Source: Methanomassiliicoccus luminyensis B10
GTDB taxonomy: Archaea; Thermoplasmatota; Thermoplasmata; Methanomassiliicoccales; Methanomassiliicoccaceae
NCBI RefSeq assembly: GCF_000308215.1
Contig: NZ_CAJE01000014.1
Location: 1 to 64,000, forward strand
DNA length: 64,000 bases
Direction: 5' to 3'
The notes under the pieces are model-generated. The model was not told the DNA's origin. It saw only the letters and a program-made list of their open reading frames with translations, and searched no databases. This document shows, in pieces, positions 52,185 through 60,337 of this stretch. The translations under genes and the position numbers were made by a program. Positions within the stretch are counted from its first letter, which is position 1. Every line of letters begins with the position of its first letter.

Positions 52185-52772
52185 ATGAACTCTTCCAAGA
52201 CCGGGGCCAAGAATGCCGCGGCGAAGTTCACGGAGTTCCCGCTCTCCAGGGCGTTCCAGCTCCTGGAGCCGGGCCCGGCCGTGCTGGTGACGACGGAGCT
52301 GGAGGGAAAAAAGAACGTCATGACGATGTCGTGGCACATGCTGCTGGAGTTCACTCCCCTGATCGGGGTGTGCATAGGTCCCTGGGACCACAGCTACCAC
52401 GCTCTGAAGGAGACGAGGGAGTGCGTCATTGCCATTCCCACCGTCGACCTCGCCACGAAGGTAGTGGAGATCGGCAACACCTCTGGCCGCGACATCGACA
52501 AGTTCGAGAAGTTCGGCCTCACCCCGGTAAAAGCGGAGAAGGTCTCGCCGCCGCTCATAGCCGAGTGCCTCGCCCACATCGAGTGCAGGGTCTCCGACGA
52601 TACGCTCGTAGACAAGTACGGCATGTGGGTCCTGGAGGGGGTGAAGGCCTGGATCGATGATGATAGAAAGGAGCGGCGCACCATCCACCACGTGGGGGAC
52701 GGCACCTTCGTCGTCGACGGCAGGATTGTCGACCTAAAGAAGAAGATGACCAAGTGGTCGGAGTTCGCGTGA
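52185..52772 (+). CDS. Flavin reductase-like FMN-binding protein
   Basis: 195 residues from ATG 52185. LLEPGPAVLVTTELEGKKNVMTMSWHMLLEFTPLIGVCIGP and ECVIAIPTVDLATKVVEIGNTSGRDIDKF follow the flavin-reductase-like (FMN-binding split-barrel) pattern found in ferredoxin-linked flavoproteins of anaerobes. Convergent with the DtxR-type gene, stops two bases apart. Role unknown; might supply electrons to the haem-degrading radical SAM enzyme, which is speculative. Confidence 0.85.
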   Translation: MNSSKTGAKNAAAKFTEFPLSRAFQLLEPGPAVLVTTELEGKKNVMTMSWHMLLEFTPLIGVCIGPWDHSYHALKETRECVIAIPTVDLATKVVEIGNTSGRDIDKFEKFGLTPVKAEKVSPPLIAECLAHIECRVSDDTLVDKYGMWVLEGVKAWIDDDRKERRTIHHVGDGTFVVDGRIVDLKKKMTKWSEFA

Positions 52773-52774
52773 TC

Positions 52775-53512
52775 TCACTCGGGCACGCAGGTGCGTGCGC
52801 ACACCGGGTCCGAAGGGGTCACGAAGATACAGTCGGCGATGTCGCCGGAGATGGACAGCCGGTTCTTCGCCACCGACAGCTCCACCTCCCCGTCCTGGGA
52901 AGCCTTCCTTATGAGCTTTACTCTGGTATCCAGAGAGAGGCCTTTGTCCGACAGGGTCTGTACGACCTTCTCCCCTCCCCTGATGAACGCTATCTCCCCC
53001 TCCTGGTCCGGCTCCAGCTCGGTGATGGGGATTATGGGGTTCTCGCCGCAGTTCCTGGCGATGTCGATGAGATTGCTGCCCTCGCACTCCTCGCACGAGC
53101 CGATGGGCTTGTCGCAGGGGGTGATGAACTTGCCGTGGGGCGAGCGGGAAGGCGCCTCCAGCCACCGGCACAGCGCGTCGGCCGTCTCGTCGGAGAGGTA
53201 ATGCTCGATCCTGCAGGCCTCGGAATGTACCTTGTCCGGGTTGATCTTCAGAACGTCGGAAAGGAAGACCTCCAGAAGCCTATGGCGCCGCTTGAGCCGC
53301 TTGACGATCTCCAGGCCCGCGGGGGTGAGCTTCGCTCCCACGTACGGTTCGTACTTCACGTACTCCTTGTCCCCCAGGCTCCTGATGTATTCCGTAACGC
53401 TTGCCGGCGATACGCTGAGCTTGTTGGCGATCGCCGTGGTCTTGGCGAACCCATCCTTCCCGGCAAGGTCGAAGATGGTCTCCAAGTACATCTCTAGCTG
53501 TTCCCGCGCCAT
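52775..53512 (-). CDS. DtxR/IdeR-family metal-dependent repressor
   Basis: 245 residues. Winged helix (LEMYLETIFDLAGKDGFAKTTAIANKLSVSPASVTEYIRSLGDKEYVKYEPY), metal-binding and dimerisation domain (HRLLEVFLSDVLKINPDKVHSEACRIEHYLSDET, with the Cys/Glu/His cluster) and a C-terminal FeoA/SH3-like part. A CxxC-containing insertion (ITPCDKPIGSCEECEGSNLID) is notable. The start is 326 bases from the haem operon start, divergent. Palindromes resembling DtxR sites lie upstream of both neighbouring import operons, so it most likely represses them when iron is plentiful. Confidence 0.9.
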   Translation of the reverse strand: MAREQLEMYLETIFDLAGKDGFAKTTAIANKLSVSPASVTEYIRSLGDKEYVKYEPYVGAKLTPAGLEIVKRLKRRHRLLEVFLSDVLKINPDKVHSEACRIEHYLSDETADALCRWLEAPSRSPHGKFITPCDKPIGSCEECEGSNLIDIARNCGENPIIPITELEPDQEGEIAFIRGGEKVVQTLSDKGLSLDTRVKLIRKASQDGEVELSVAKNRLSISGDIADCIFVTPSDPVCARTCVPE

Positions 53513-53592
53513 CTGTTCTCAGCAGGTCTAGGTCCACTTTCATACTTTATGATTTCTGACGTAAGCTGTGTTTTTCTGAAGTTTTTTCCTCA

Positions 53593-53671
53593 CATATCAT
53601 GCCCGCAGAGGGGGCGGGACCCAGGCTGGCCTTGATGCGTACCCTGCCAGCACCCCGCCCTGGATGATATG
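53593..53671. repeat. Long inverted repeat in the dtxR / haem-operon divergent region
   Basis: CATATCAT (53593–53600) pairs with ATGATATG (53664–53671), then GGGGCGGG with CCCCGCCC and CTGG with CCAG further in: a long interrupted hairpin of 79 bases. It stands between divergent promoters, not after a gene, so a terminator is unlikely. Could be a regulatory RNA, an operator or a mobile-element remnant. Confidence 0.5.
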
Positions 53672-53767
53672 CTAGCGACCTCATTCCGCGCCCGCGGCGA
53701 CGGCGGCCGACCTTTTCGCCCCGTCGAGATGTCGTGGGCTGGGCGCATCAGCCAGGTATCAAGATTA

Positions 53768-53818
53768 TTTAGGATATCCTAAATTTTAAATATCGAGTAT
53801 CATTTAGGTCATCCTAAA
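53768..53818 (+). promoter_or_regulatory. Promoter with two DtxR-like palindromes upstream of the haem operon
   Basis: TTTAGGATATCCTAAA (53768–53783) and TTTAGGTCATCCTAAA (53803–53818) flank the AT-rich TTTTAAATATCG TATA region. The consensus TTTAGG-N4-CCTAAA resembles known DtxR/IdeR operators (TTAGGTTAGCCTAA core). Centres are 35 bases apart. Start codon follows 20 bases later. Repressor bound at both sites would mask the TATA box. Confidence 0.8.
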
Positions 53819-53838
53819 CCATTCGAGGAGACTTACGG

Positions 53839-55155
53839 ATGAACGCTTCAAAGACCAGAGCGCTTGCCTTGATGTGCCTGCTTGTGGCAGGCCTGTTTAT
53901 CGTGAACATCTGCCAGCCGGTTTCCGGCGCCCAGACCTCCGGCGATGCCGAGGGGGCGTGGGCCCCGGGAATGTATTGGACATTCGAGTACGCCGAGGGG
54001 ACGGCCACCGAAGAGGTGAACATGACCGTCCTGGGGACCCAGGTGCTCACCAACCTCACCGGGGTGCAGATCAACACGTACAAAATCAAGGAGGACCACT
54101 CCTCCGACCCTGAGGGGAGATACTATTCCTGGTACGACGTCGACAATCTGGACGTCATCGCCAAGTATCAGAGCAACGACGACGGCATAATGGCCGTGAA
54201 CAGCAGCTGGACCTATGATGGGGAACCGCGTCCCTACGAGGTCGGCAGCAGCATGTTCGTCGGCTACAAGCGGGTCAGCGACATAAGCGCCATGCCCATG
54301 CCGGTCACCCGAAGCTATCCTAGCACCTTCGAGGTCGCGGGCATGGAGTGGGTCACCGTTCCCGCCGGGACCTTCTACTGCTACAACATCACCATCACCG
54401 ACAACGGCAACGGGAACGTCAACTGGAACTACTACTACAATGACACCGTGAAGCACTGGGTGAAGTTCATCGACAACCGGCCCACGGCCATGGGCGTAAG
54501 CCAGGTGACGTACGATCTCACCTCGTACGGCGCGGCGGAAGAGCCAGTGTTCATCACTGAGAGCGGGGAGAGGAACATCAGGAGTTATGACATCGAGTGG
54601 GCCGACTATGCTGACACCGTCGAGTATGTCCTGTACGAGAACGGCGAGGAAGTGTACCGCGGCACCGCCACGTCGTATGCGGCCGGCTCAATGGAGGACG
54701 GCAGCTACGAGTATGTGGTGGAAGCGGTGCTGCCGGACGGACTGCGGATCTCCAGCGGGACCCTGACCATCGTCGTGGACTATGTCGTTCCGGTGCCCGG
54801 CTTCACTACCGAGGCGGGGACCGTGGACGGCGGCGAGCTGACCATCGAATGGACCGCCGTTGACGGAGCGGACCGCTATGTCCTCCTGGTGGAGAGCGAA
54901 GATGAATGGGAGGAGGCCTACAACGGAACGGAGACCTCGTTCACCTTCACCGACCTCTCCGACGGGACCTACCGCTATCGCGTGCAGGCCTGGGACGGGG
55001 ATAAGTCCTCGCAGCTCTCGTCATCCCTGGTCATGACCGTGGAAGGGACCGGCAAGAGCATTACCGGGGAAGAGGCCGGGGTGCTCGTACTCTCCATGGC
55101 GATCGGCATCGTGGTCATCGTCGGCCTGGTGTTCCTGCTCAAGAGAAGGTCCTGA
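53839..55155 (+). CDS. Iron-regulated cell-surface protein, possible haem receptor
   Basis: 438 residues. A signal peptide (ALALMCLLVAGLFIVNICQPVSG), an unrecognised aromatic-rich domain (about 40–235, e.g. GMYWTFEYAEGTATEEVNMTVLG and VPAGTFYCYNITI), two FN3-like domains (about 240–405), and a C-terminal membrane helix (VLVLSMAIGIVVIVGLVFLL) followed by KRRS. It anchors outside the cell. As first gene of a DtxR-type haem import operon it is a candidate receptor that captures haem or haemoproteins, but no known haem-binding domain is visible. Several Tyr/Trp clusters are present. Confidence 0.7.
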   Translation: MNASKTRALALMCLLVAGLFIVNICQPVSGAQTSGDAEGAWAPGMYWTFEYAEGTATEEVNMTVLGTQVLTNLTGVQINTYKIKEDHSSDPEGRYYSWYDVDNLDVIAKYQSNDDGIMAVNSSWTYDGEPRPYEVGSSMFVGYKRVSDISAMPMPVTRSYPSTFEVAGMEWVTVPAGTFYCYNITITDNGNGNVNWNYYYNDTVKHWVKFIDNRPTAMGVSQVTYDLTSYGAAEEPVFITESGERNIRSYDIEWADYADTVEYVLYENGEEVYRGTATSYAAGSMEDGSYEYVVEAVLPDGLRISSGTLTIVVDYVVPVPGFTTEAGTVDGGELTIEWTAVDGADRYVLLVESEDEWEEAYNGTETSFTFTDLSDGTYRYRVQAWDGDKSSQLSSSLVMTVEGTGKSITGEEAGVLVLSMAIGIVVIVGLVFLLKRRS

Positions 55156-55164
55156 GGTGGGGAT

Positions 55165-56250
55165 GTGAAGCGGGCTCATCTCGCATTGATCACGGTCGCG
55201 GTGGCCGCGGTAGTGCTCCTTCCCACGGCTTACAATATTCTGCAGGCGGGCGGGAAGGATGGCGGCAACGGCTACGTGACCATCACAGACTCGGCCGGGA
55301 GGACCGTGAACGTCCCCGAGAGCCCCACCCGCATCGCGGTGGTCAATACCTACACCGCCGAGGTGCTGAGGGCGCTGGGGGTCGATCCCTCGATCATCGT
55401 GGGGATCTCCGAGGACTTCGCCGATGAGGCACTGTGGTCCGACATGGCCGGAAAGAGGGTGGTCCAGACCTCCGCCCACGGGGAGCCGGACGTGGAGGCC
55501 ATGCTGGACATGAAGATCCAGGTCCTGTTCACCTTCGGAACGCATCAGTTCGTGAACATCAAGACCCTGGAGAGCTCGCTCGCTCCCGCGGGCATTGCGG
55601 TGGTGGGCCTGGACTTCTTCCGGTACGGGACCCTGTACTCGGACATCGCCACCATGGGCAAGATATTCAACAAGGAGGAGCGGGCCGCCGAGCTTATTGA
55701 GGGAATGCGGGAGGTGGAGCAGACCATCGAGACCAGGATCGGGACCGTTCCGGAGAGCGAGCGGCCTACCGTGGTCATAGAGCACCACAGTTCCTCGGCC
55801 AGGGAGCCGGTGGTGCAGAGCTCCACATCCCAGTGGGGCCAGCTCGTCGAGCTCGCCGGAGGGGTCAACATCTTCGGCGACCTTATCGGCACCACCGCCC
55901 GCGTGGACCCCGTGGACATCCTGAGGGCCAACCCGGACTACTATTTCCTGGACGGGATGGCCGTGGACATAGGGTACGGGAGGAGCAATGTCGGGCAGTA
56001 CGAGGCGGCCATATCCGCCCTCGGGAACAGGGACGGCTTCTCGGACATCCAGGCGGTAACCGAGGAACACGTCTACATCTTCGCCGGGGAGTTCGCCGGC
56101 CCCATGATGATCTACGGGGCCGGGGTGATCGCCAGCATCCTCTATCCCGACCTCTTCGACGACGTGGGGGCGGACTGGTTCATCACCACGTACTTCAGCA
56201 CCTTCCACGGGGTGGAGGTACAGGGCGTCATGTACTACCCGGAGAGCTGA
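55165..56250 (+). CDS. Substrate-binding protein of haem/iron-chelate ABC importer
   Basis: 361 residues, GTG start (the overlapping ATG reads straight into TGA). Signal anchor HLALITVAVAAVVLLPTAYNIL, then YVTITDSAGRTVNVPESPTRIAVVN, the common opening of FepB/HmuT-type proteins, and later VIEHHSSSAREPVVQSSTSQWGQLVELAGGVNIF. Delivers ligand to the permease encoded 7 bases on. Ligand identity (haem) is inferred from HutW and HutX in the operon. Confidence 0.88.
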   Translation: MKRAHLALITVAVAAVVLLPTAYNILQAGGKDGGNGYVTITDSAGRTVNVPESPTRIAVVNTYTAEVLRALGVDPSIIVGISEDFADEALWSDMAGKRVVQTSAHGEPDVEAMLDMKIQVLFTFGTHQFVNIKTLESSLAPAGIAVVGLDFFRYGTLYSDIATMGKIFNKEERAAELIEGMREVEQTIETRIGTVPESERPTVVIEHHSSSAREPVVQSSTSQWGQLVELAGGVNIFGDLIGTTARVDPVDILRANPDYYFLDGMAVDIGYGRSNVGQYEAAISALGNRDGFSDIQAVTEEHVYIFAGEFAGPMMIYGAGVIASILYPDLFDDVGADWFITTYFSTFHGVEVQGVMYYPES

Positions 56251-56257
56251 GCGGCCC

Positions 56258-57316
56258 ATGACCACTGAGAGCGCGAGCGGGCAGCTTCGGTCGAGGTACG
56301 ATCTCCTCCACGGCAGGCGGGTGCTGTTCATCCTGGCCCTGGTGCTGGGATGCCTGGTCCTGTCGGTGGTCTCCATCGGCGTGGGGTCAGTGGGGATAGG
56401 GTACGGCGACGTGATAAGGACGCTTTTCGGCGACGCGCCGGACGTCTTCGTCAACAGCATCATCTGGAACTATCGCTTCCCCAGGGTGCTGATGGCCCTG
56501 GTGGCCGGGGTGGGCCTGGCGGTGGCGGGGGCGTCCATGCAGGGCGTCCTGAGGAACCCCCTGGTGGACCCGTTCACCCTGGGCATCGCCAGCGGGGCCT
56601 CCCTGGGCGCTTCCATGGCCATAGTGCTCCACTTCACCCTGCCGGGGCTGGAGGACTACATGATCATCGGGAATGCCTTCGTGTTCTCCCTGATGTCGTC
56701 GTTCCTGATACTGGGCCTCGGAAGGATGCGGGGGGTGTCCCCGGAAACGTTCATCCTGGTGGGGATAGCGCTCACCTTCGTGTTCAGCGCGCTGACCGGG
56801 GTGCTGCAGTACATCGCCTCGGACGCCCAGATCGCCGAACTGGTCAGCTGGAGCTTCGGCTCGCTGTCCCGTCCGACCACCTACCAGACCATCATCTCCC
56901 TGGTAGTGGTGGGGGTGTGCGTCCCCCTCCTGCTGTCATGGTCGTGGAGGCTCAACGCCGTCTCCCTCAGCGGGGACGAGGTCGCCCAGAGCCTTGGGGT
57001 GAACCCCGGCCGGCTGAGGGTGCAGGTGATGGTGGTGTCCTCGATAATAACCGCCTCCATCATCGCGTTCACCGGGGTCCTGGGATTCGTGGGGCTGGTG
57101 GCCCCTCATATCGCCCGCCTGCTGGTGGGAGGGGACCACCGCTATATGATGGCGGTATCGGGACTGCTGGGAGCGGTGCTCCTGCTGGTCTCCGACATAG
57201 TCGGCCGGACCGTGATCGCGCCCACCATCATACCGGTGGGCATCATGCTCTCCCTCATGGGCGGCCCGTTCTTCCTTTACATCCTCATGCGCAAAAGGGG
57301 TGAGTTCTGGAAATGA
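56258..57316 (+). CDS. FecCD/HmuU-type ABC permease
   Basis: 352 residues with about 9 helices: FPRVLMALVAGVGLAVAGASMQGVLRNPLVDPFTLGIASGASLGA (family signature), DEVAQSLGVNPGRLRVQVMVV and GFVGLVAPHIARLLVGGDHR. Overlaps the next gene by 4 bases (ATGA). Confidence 0.93.
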   Translation: MTTESASGQLRSRYDLLHGRRVLFILALVLGCLVLSVVSIGVGSVGIGYGDVIRTLFGDAPDVFVNSIIWNYRFPRVLMALVAGVGLAVAGASMQGVLRNPLVDPFTLGIASGASLGASMAIVLHFTLPGLEDYMIIGNAFVFSLMSSFLILGLGRMRGVSPETFILVGIALTFVFSALTGVLQYIASDAQIAELVSWSFGSLSRPTTYQTIISLVVVGVCVPLLLSWSWRLNAVSLSGDEVAQSLGVNPGRLRVQVMVVSSIITASIIAFTGVLGFVGLVAPHIARLLVGGDHRYMMAVSGLLGAVLLLVSDIVGRTVIAPTIIPVGIMLSLMGGPFFLYILMRKRGEFWK

Positions 57317-58689
57317 TGCACGCTAGTTCCGATAAGAACGACTGGATGTTCGGCAACGATACCGATGACCCGCTCAGGCACGCCTTCGACAGGAAAGTCA
57401 CCGTCCACCCCGGCGCGATGGGGCGGCCGGTCCCTCCCGAGGATTGGCAGACCGTCCTGCAGGACCGCCTGGATAGGAGGCCGGGGCCGGAGCAGAGGGC
57501 CGTATACATCAACATACCGTTCTGCCGGAGACGGTGCAAGTTCTGCAATTTCTACAAGTACCCGGCCGACAAGGAGACGGTCCGCCGGTACCTGGACTTC
57601 CTGGTGAGGGAGATAGAGATGAGCGCCGACAGCGAGCGGGTGTCCTCCCGCCCGTTCAACGCGGTGTACATCGGGGGCGGCACTCCGACCGAACTTACGC
57701 CCAAGGAGATAGGGAAGCTGCTCGAAGCGGTGAACGAGCACCTGCCCCTCACCAACGATTGCGAGATCACCTTCGAGACCAGGACCAGCGGGCTGGACGA
57801 CAACAGGGCGCGCGCCTGCCTGGAGTGGGGGGTGAACCGCTTCTCCGTGGGAGTGCAGTCCTTCAACACCGAGGTCAGGCGGAGCCTCGGCCGGATCGAC
57901 GAGCGCGAGGTCGTGATCAGGAAGCTGAATCGCCTCCAGGATTTCGGGCTGGCCGCGGTGGTCATCGACCTCATGTTCGGCCTTCCCGGTCAATCGATGG
58001 AGATCTGGGAGGACGATGTGCGGACCTGGCTGGACCTGGACCTCGACGGCGGGGACCTCTACCAGCTAATGGTCCTCCGGGGGAGCGAGATGGAGACTAT
58101 GGCCTCCGGCGAACGGGGACCGGCCGACCTGCCCCAGCAGGCCGCCATGTTCGGAAGGGCCCTGGACATCATGGAGGACAGCGGCTACCGCCGCCTGAGC
58201 GTGTGTCACTGGGGCAACGGCCACCGGGAGCGCAGCCTGTACAACGGCCTGACCCTGGCCGGCGCCGAGGTCATGCCCTTCGGGGCCGGCGCCGGAGGGA
58301 ACGTCGCCGACGTGTCGTTCATGGTGGAGAGCGACCTGCGAAAGTACGAGGACGGAGTGATGAGGGGCGAGAAGCCGCTGAAGTTCCTGGCCAGGCATCA
58401 CCCCATGAGGGGGCTGTTCTCCGACCTCAGCGGGCAGATCGACTCCGGCAGGGTGGACATGAGCTCGCTGCGGAAGCATGGCGTGGACCTCGAGGCGGCG
58501 GCGGGGCCGCTTCTGCAGAGGTGGTCGGAGATCGGCCTCATCTCCAGGAGGGGAAGGTTCCTGGAGCTCAGCGTGGCCGGGCAGTTCTGGAACGTGAACC
58601 TGGCCCAGGGCATGATCGACTGGTGCATGGGGAGCGGCCAGGGGACGGCGGGGCATCCGCCCCAGGGCGCCGGGGCGGTGATGGGATGA
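57313..58689 (+). CDS. hutW: HutW/ChuW-like radical SAM haem-degrading enzyme
   Basis: 458 residues. CRRRCKFCNF is the C-x3-C-x2-C [4Fe-4S] motif; YIGGGTPTEL, FSVGVQSFNTEVRRSLGRIDER and MFGLPGQSMEIWEDDV are the HemN-type core. It is not plain HemN: the N-terminal DDPLRHAFDRKVTVHPGAMGRPV and C-terminal extension fit the HutW/ChuW group, which opens haem anaerobically to anaerobilin and releases iron. It lies between importer permease and ATPase genes, which strongly supports a haem role. A coproporphyrinogen dehydrogenase role is the alternative. Confidence 0.82.
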   Translation: MMHASSDKNDWMFGNDTDDPLRHAFDRKVTVHPGAMGRPVPPEDWQTVLQDRLDRRPGPEQRAVYINIPFCRRRCKFCNFYKYPADKETVRRYLDFLVREIEMSADSERVSSRPFNAVYIGGGTPTELTPKEIGKLLEAVNEHLPLTNDCEITFETRTSGLDDNRARACLEWGVNRFSVGVQSFNTEVRRSLGRIDEREVVIRKLNRLQDFGLAAVVIDLMFGLPGQSMEIWEDDVRTWLDLDLDGGDLYQLMVLRGSEMETMASGERGPADLPQQAAMFGRALDIMEDSGYRRLSVCHWGNGHRERSLYNGLTLAGAEVMPFGAGAGGNVADVSFMVESDLRKYEDGVMRGEKPLKFLARHHPMRGLFSDLSGQIDSGRVDMSSLRKHGVDLEAAAGPLLQRWSEIGLISRRGRFLELSVAGQFWNVNLAQGMIDWCMGSGQGTAGHPPQGAGAVMG

Positions 58690-59486
58690 CGTTCCTGTCC
58701 GTTTCCGGCCTGCGCTTCTCCTACGGCCACCATGCCGTCCTCGACGGTATCGACCTGGAGATCGAGAGAGGGCAGGTGGTCAGCCTGATCGGAAGGAACG
58801 GCTCGGGCAAGACCACCTTCCTGAGGTGCCTCAACCGCATCGGGAAGTACCAGCAAGGGCGGATAAGCATCGAAGGGGAGGACGTCGCGGCGATGGGCGC
58901 CGCGGAGCTGGCGACGCGATTCGGCTATGTTCCTCAGAGCGCTCCTGCCAACTTCCCGGCCACCGTGGTCGACGTGGTGATGCTGGGACGCCTGCCCCAC
59001 CTGATGTGGAGGGTGGGGGACAAGGACATGGAGCTGGTCATGGGCATCATACGCCGGCTGAACCTAGAGCACCTGGCCTTCCGGCAGTTCAACGAGTTGT
59101 CGGGTGGGGAGAGGCAGAAGGTGCTCATAGCCAGGGCGCTGGCCCAGGAACCCCGGGTCCTCCTCCTGGACGAGCCGACCAGCAATCTGGACATCCTGCA
59201 CCAACTGGAGGTCATGGAGGCAGTCAGGGATGAGGTGAAGAAGAGGGGCGAGATGACCGCGATCATCTCCATCCACGACCTCAATCTGGCCGCCCGCTAT
59301 TCGGACGCCATCGCGGTGATCCAGGGCGGCAGGATGAGGGGGTACGGGCCGCCCGAGGAGATCCTGACCGGGGAGCTGGTCTCGGAGATCTACGGGGTGA
59401 GGTCAAGGATCGGCCGGGACGAGGAGAGCGGCTGCCTGACGGTGCTGCCGATCGGCATCTCCGCGGGGGCGCTCGGGACCGTTTGA
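58686..59486 (+). CDS. ABC ATPase of the haem/iron-chelate importer
   Basis: 266 residues: GRNGSGKTTFLRC (Walker A), YVPQSAPANFPATVVDVVMLG (Q-loop), ELSGGERQKVLIARALAQ (signature), VLLLDEPTSNLD (Walker B) and ISIHDLN (switch). ATG overlaps the radical SAM stop (ATGA). Completes the importer together with the binding protein and permease upstream. Confidence 0.92.
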   Translation: MTFLSVSGLRFSYGHHAVLDGIDLEIERGQVVSLIGRNGSGKTTFLRCLNRIGKYQQGRISIEGEDVAAMGAAELATRFGYVPQSAPANFPATVVDVVMLGRLPHLMWRVGDKDMELVMGIIRRLNLEHLAFRQFNELSGGERQKVLIARALAQEPRVLLLDEPTSNLDILHQLEVMEAVRDEVKKRGEMTAIISIHDLNLAARYSDAIAVIQGGRMRGYGPPEEILTGELVSEIYGVRSRIGRDEESGCLTVLPIGISAGALGTV

Positions 59487-59505
59487 GATGGAAGAAGGTG
59501 GGAAC

Positions 59506-60027
59506 ATGGAAGATGTCAAGGACAAGGTACGCCAGATGATAGAGGGAAGGAGAATGGAGTCGAACCTGGGCCTGGCAGCGCAGCTGGGGCTGAGCGAGGA
59601 AGCCTTCGTGAGGAACCTCCCCGCAGGCATGGCCTCGGAAGTCCCCCGGGATATGTTCGAGGAAGTGGTCGAGCAGATGGTGGGGTGGGGCAGGCTGAGA
59701 GTGGTGGTGGGAAGCGAGAACGTCATCATGGAGGTCCTGACCCGGTTCCCCCGCGGGCGCCGCGGCCACGGGTTCTTCAACCTGCATGACGAGGGGTGCT
59801 GCCTGGGAGGGCATCTCCGTGTCTCGGAACTGTCGTCCATCCACCTGGTGAGCCAGCCCTTCATGGGCCTGGAGACCCGGTCCGTTCAGTTCTTCGACCT
59901 CAGCGGGCGCTGCATGTTCAAGGTCTATCTCGACCGGGACGAGCAGAGGAACATCCTCCGCGACCAGCTGCAGATGTTCAATTCCCTGAGGTCCCGGATA
60001 GGCAGGCAGGTCGGCAGTTCAAGCTAG
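59506..60027 (+). CDS. hutX: HutX/ChuX-like cytosolic haem utilisation protein
   Basis: 173 residues from ATG 59506, which has GGTGGGA upstream (an ATG at 59488 is in frame). The pattern FFNLHDEGCCLGGHLRVSELSSIHLVSQPFMGLETRSVQFFDLSGRCMFKVYLDRDEQRNILRDQL is that of HutX/ChuX: 'GHl…I.lv..pFmG.es..v.F.d..G..mFKvy..RD'. Relatives bind haem or anaerobilin and serve the radical SAM enzyme. The N-terminal helical domain carries LP.GMA.EVP as in the family. Confidence 0.82.
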   Translation: MEDVKDKVRQMIEGRRMESNLGLAAQLGLSEEAFVRNLPAGMASEVPRDMFEEVVEQMVGWGRLRVVVGSENVIMEVLTRFPRGRRGHGFFNLHDEGCCLGGHLRVSELSSIHLVSQPFMGLETRSVQFFDLSGRCMFKVYLDRDEQRNILRDQLQMFNSLRSRIGRQVGSSS

Positions 60028-60155
60028 TCACCGGTCAGCTCGCTCGACGGGGGTTCGACCAAAATCGGCACACGGGCACAACTGAAACGCGCTCAGAATG
60101 CCGAAGTCCCTTCTTTTCCAGGCGGGCTCGGATGCAACCCCCCGATCGCGTAATA

Positions 60156-60215
60156 TTTAGGATATCCTAAATCATATATATTGGGCGGCCATATCCCTAT
60201 TTAGGAATGCCTAAA
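60156..60215 (+). promoter_or_regulatory. Promoter with two DtxR-like palindromes upstream of the second importer
   Basis: TTTAGGATATCCTAAA (60156–60171) is identical to the first site of the haem operon; TTTAGGAATGCCTAAA (60200–60215) is the second. The TATA region TCATATATATTGG (60172–60184) lies between them, so architecture is the same as at 53768–53818. A leader of about 120 bases follows, with a hairpin CCTGTT-GCG-AACAGG (about 60236–60250). The bases from 60028 to 60155 hold no gene. Confidence 0.8.
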
Positions 60216-60337
60216 TTGTTGGGTGGTCGGCCTGTTGCGAACAGGCGGGCCGGAGCGGCATCATTTGGGCAAGATGGCGGAGCGTCCGAACGGGACAACT
60301 GCCGAACCGATCATCTGAACAAAGGGAGGGATGAGGA

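Noticed and set aside
60274-60318. 14-codon open frame in the leader of the second importer operon
   Set aside because: No ribosome site and no sign of an attenuator peptide; short frames like this are expected by chance.
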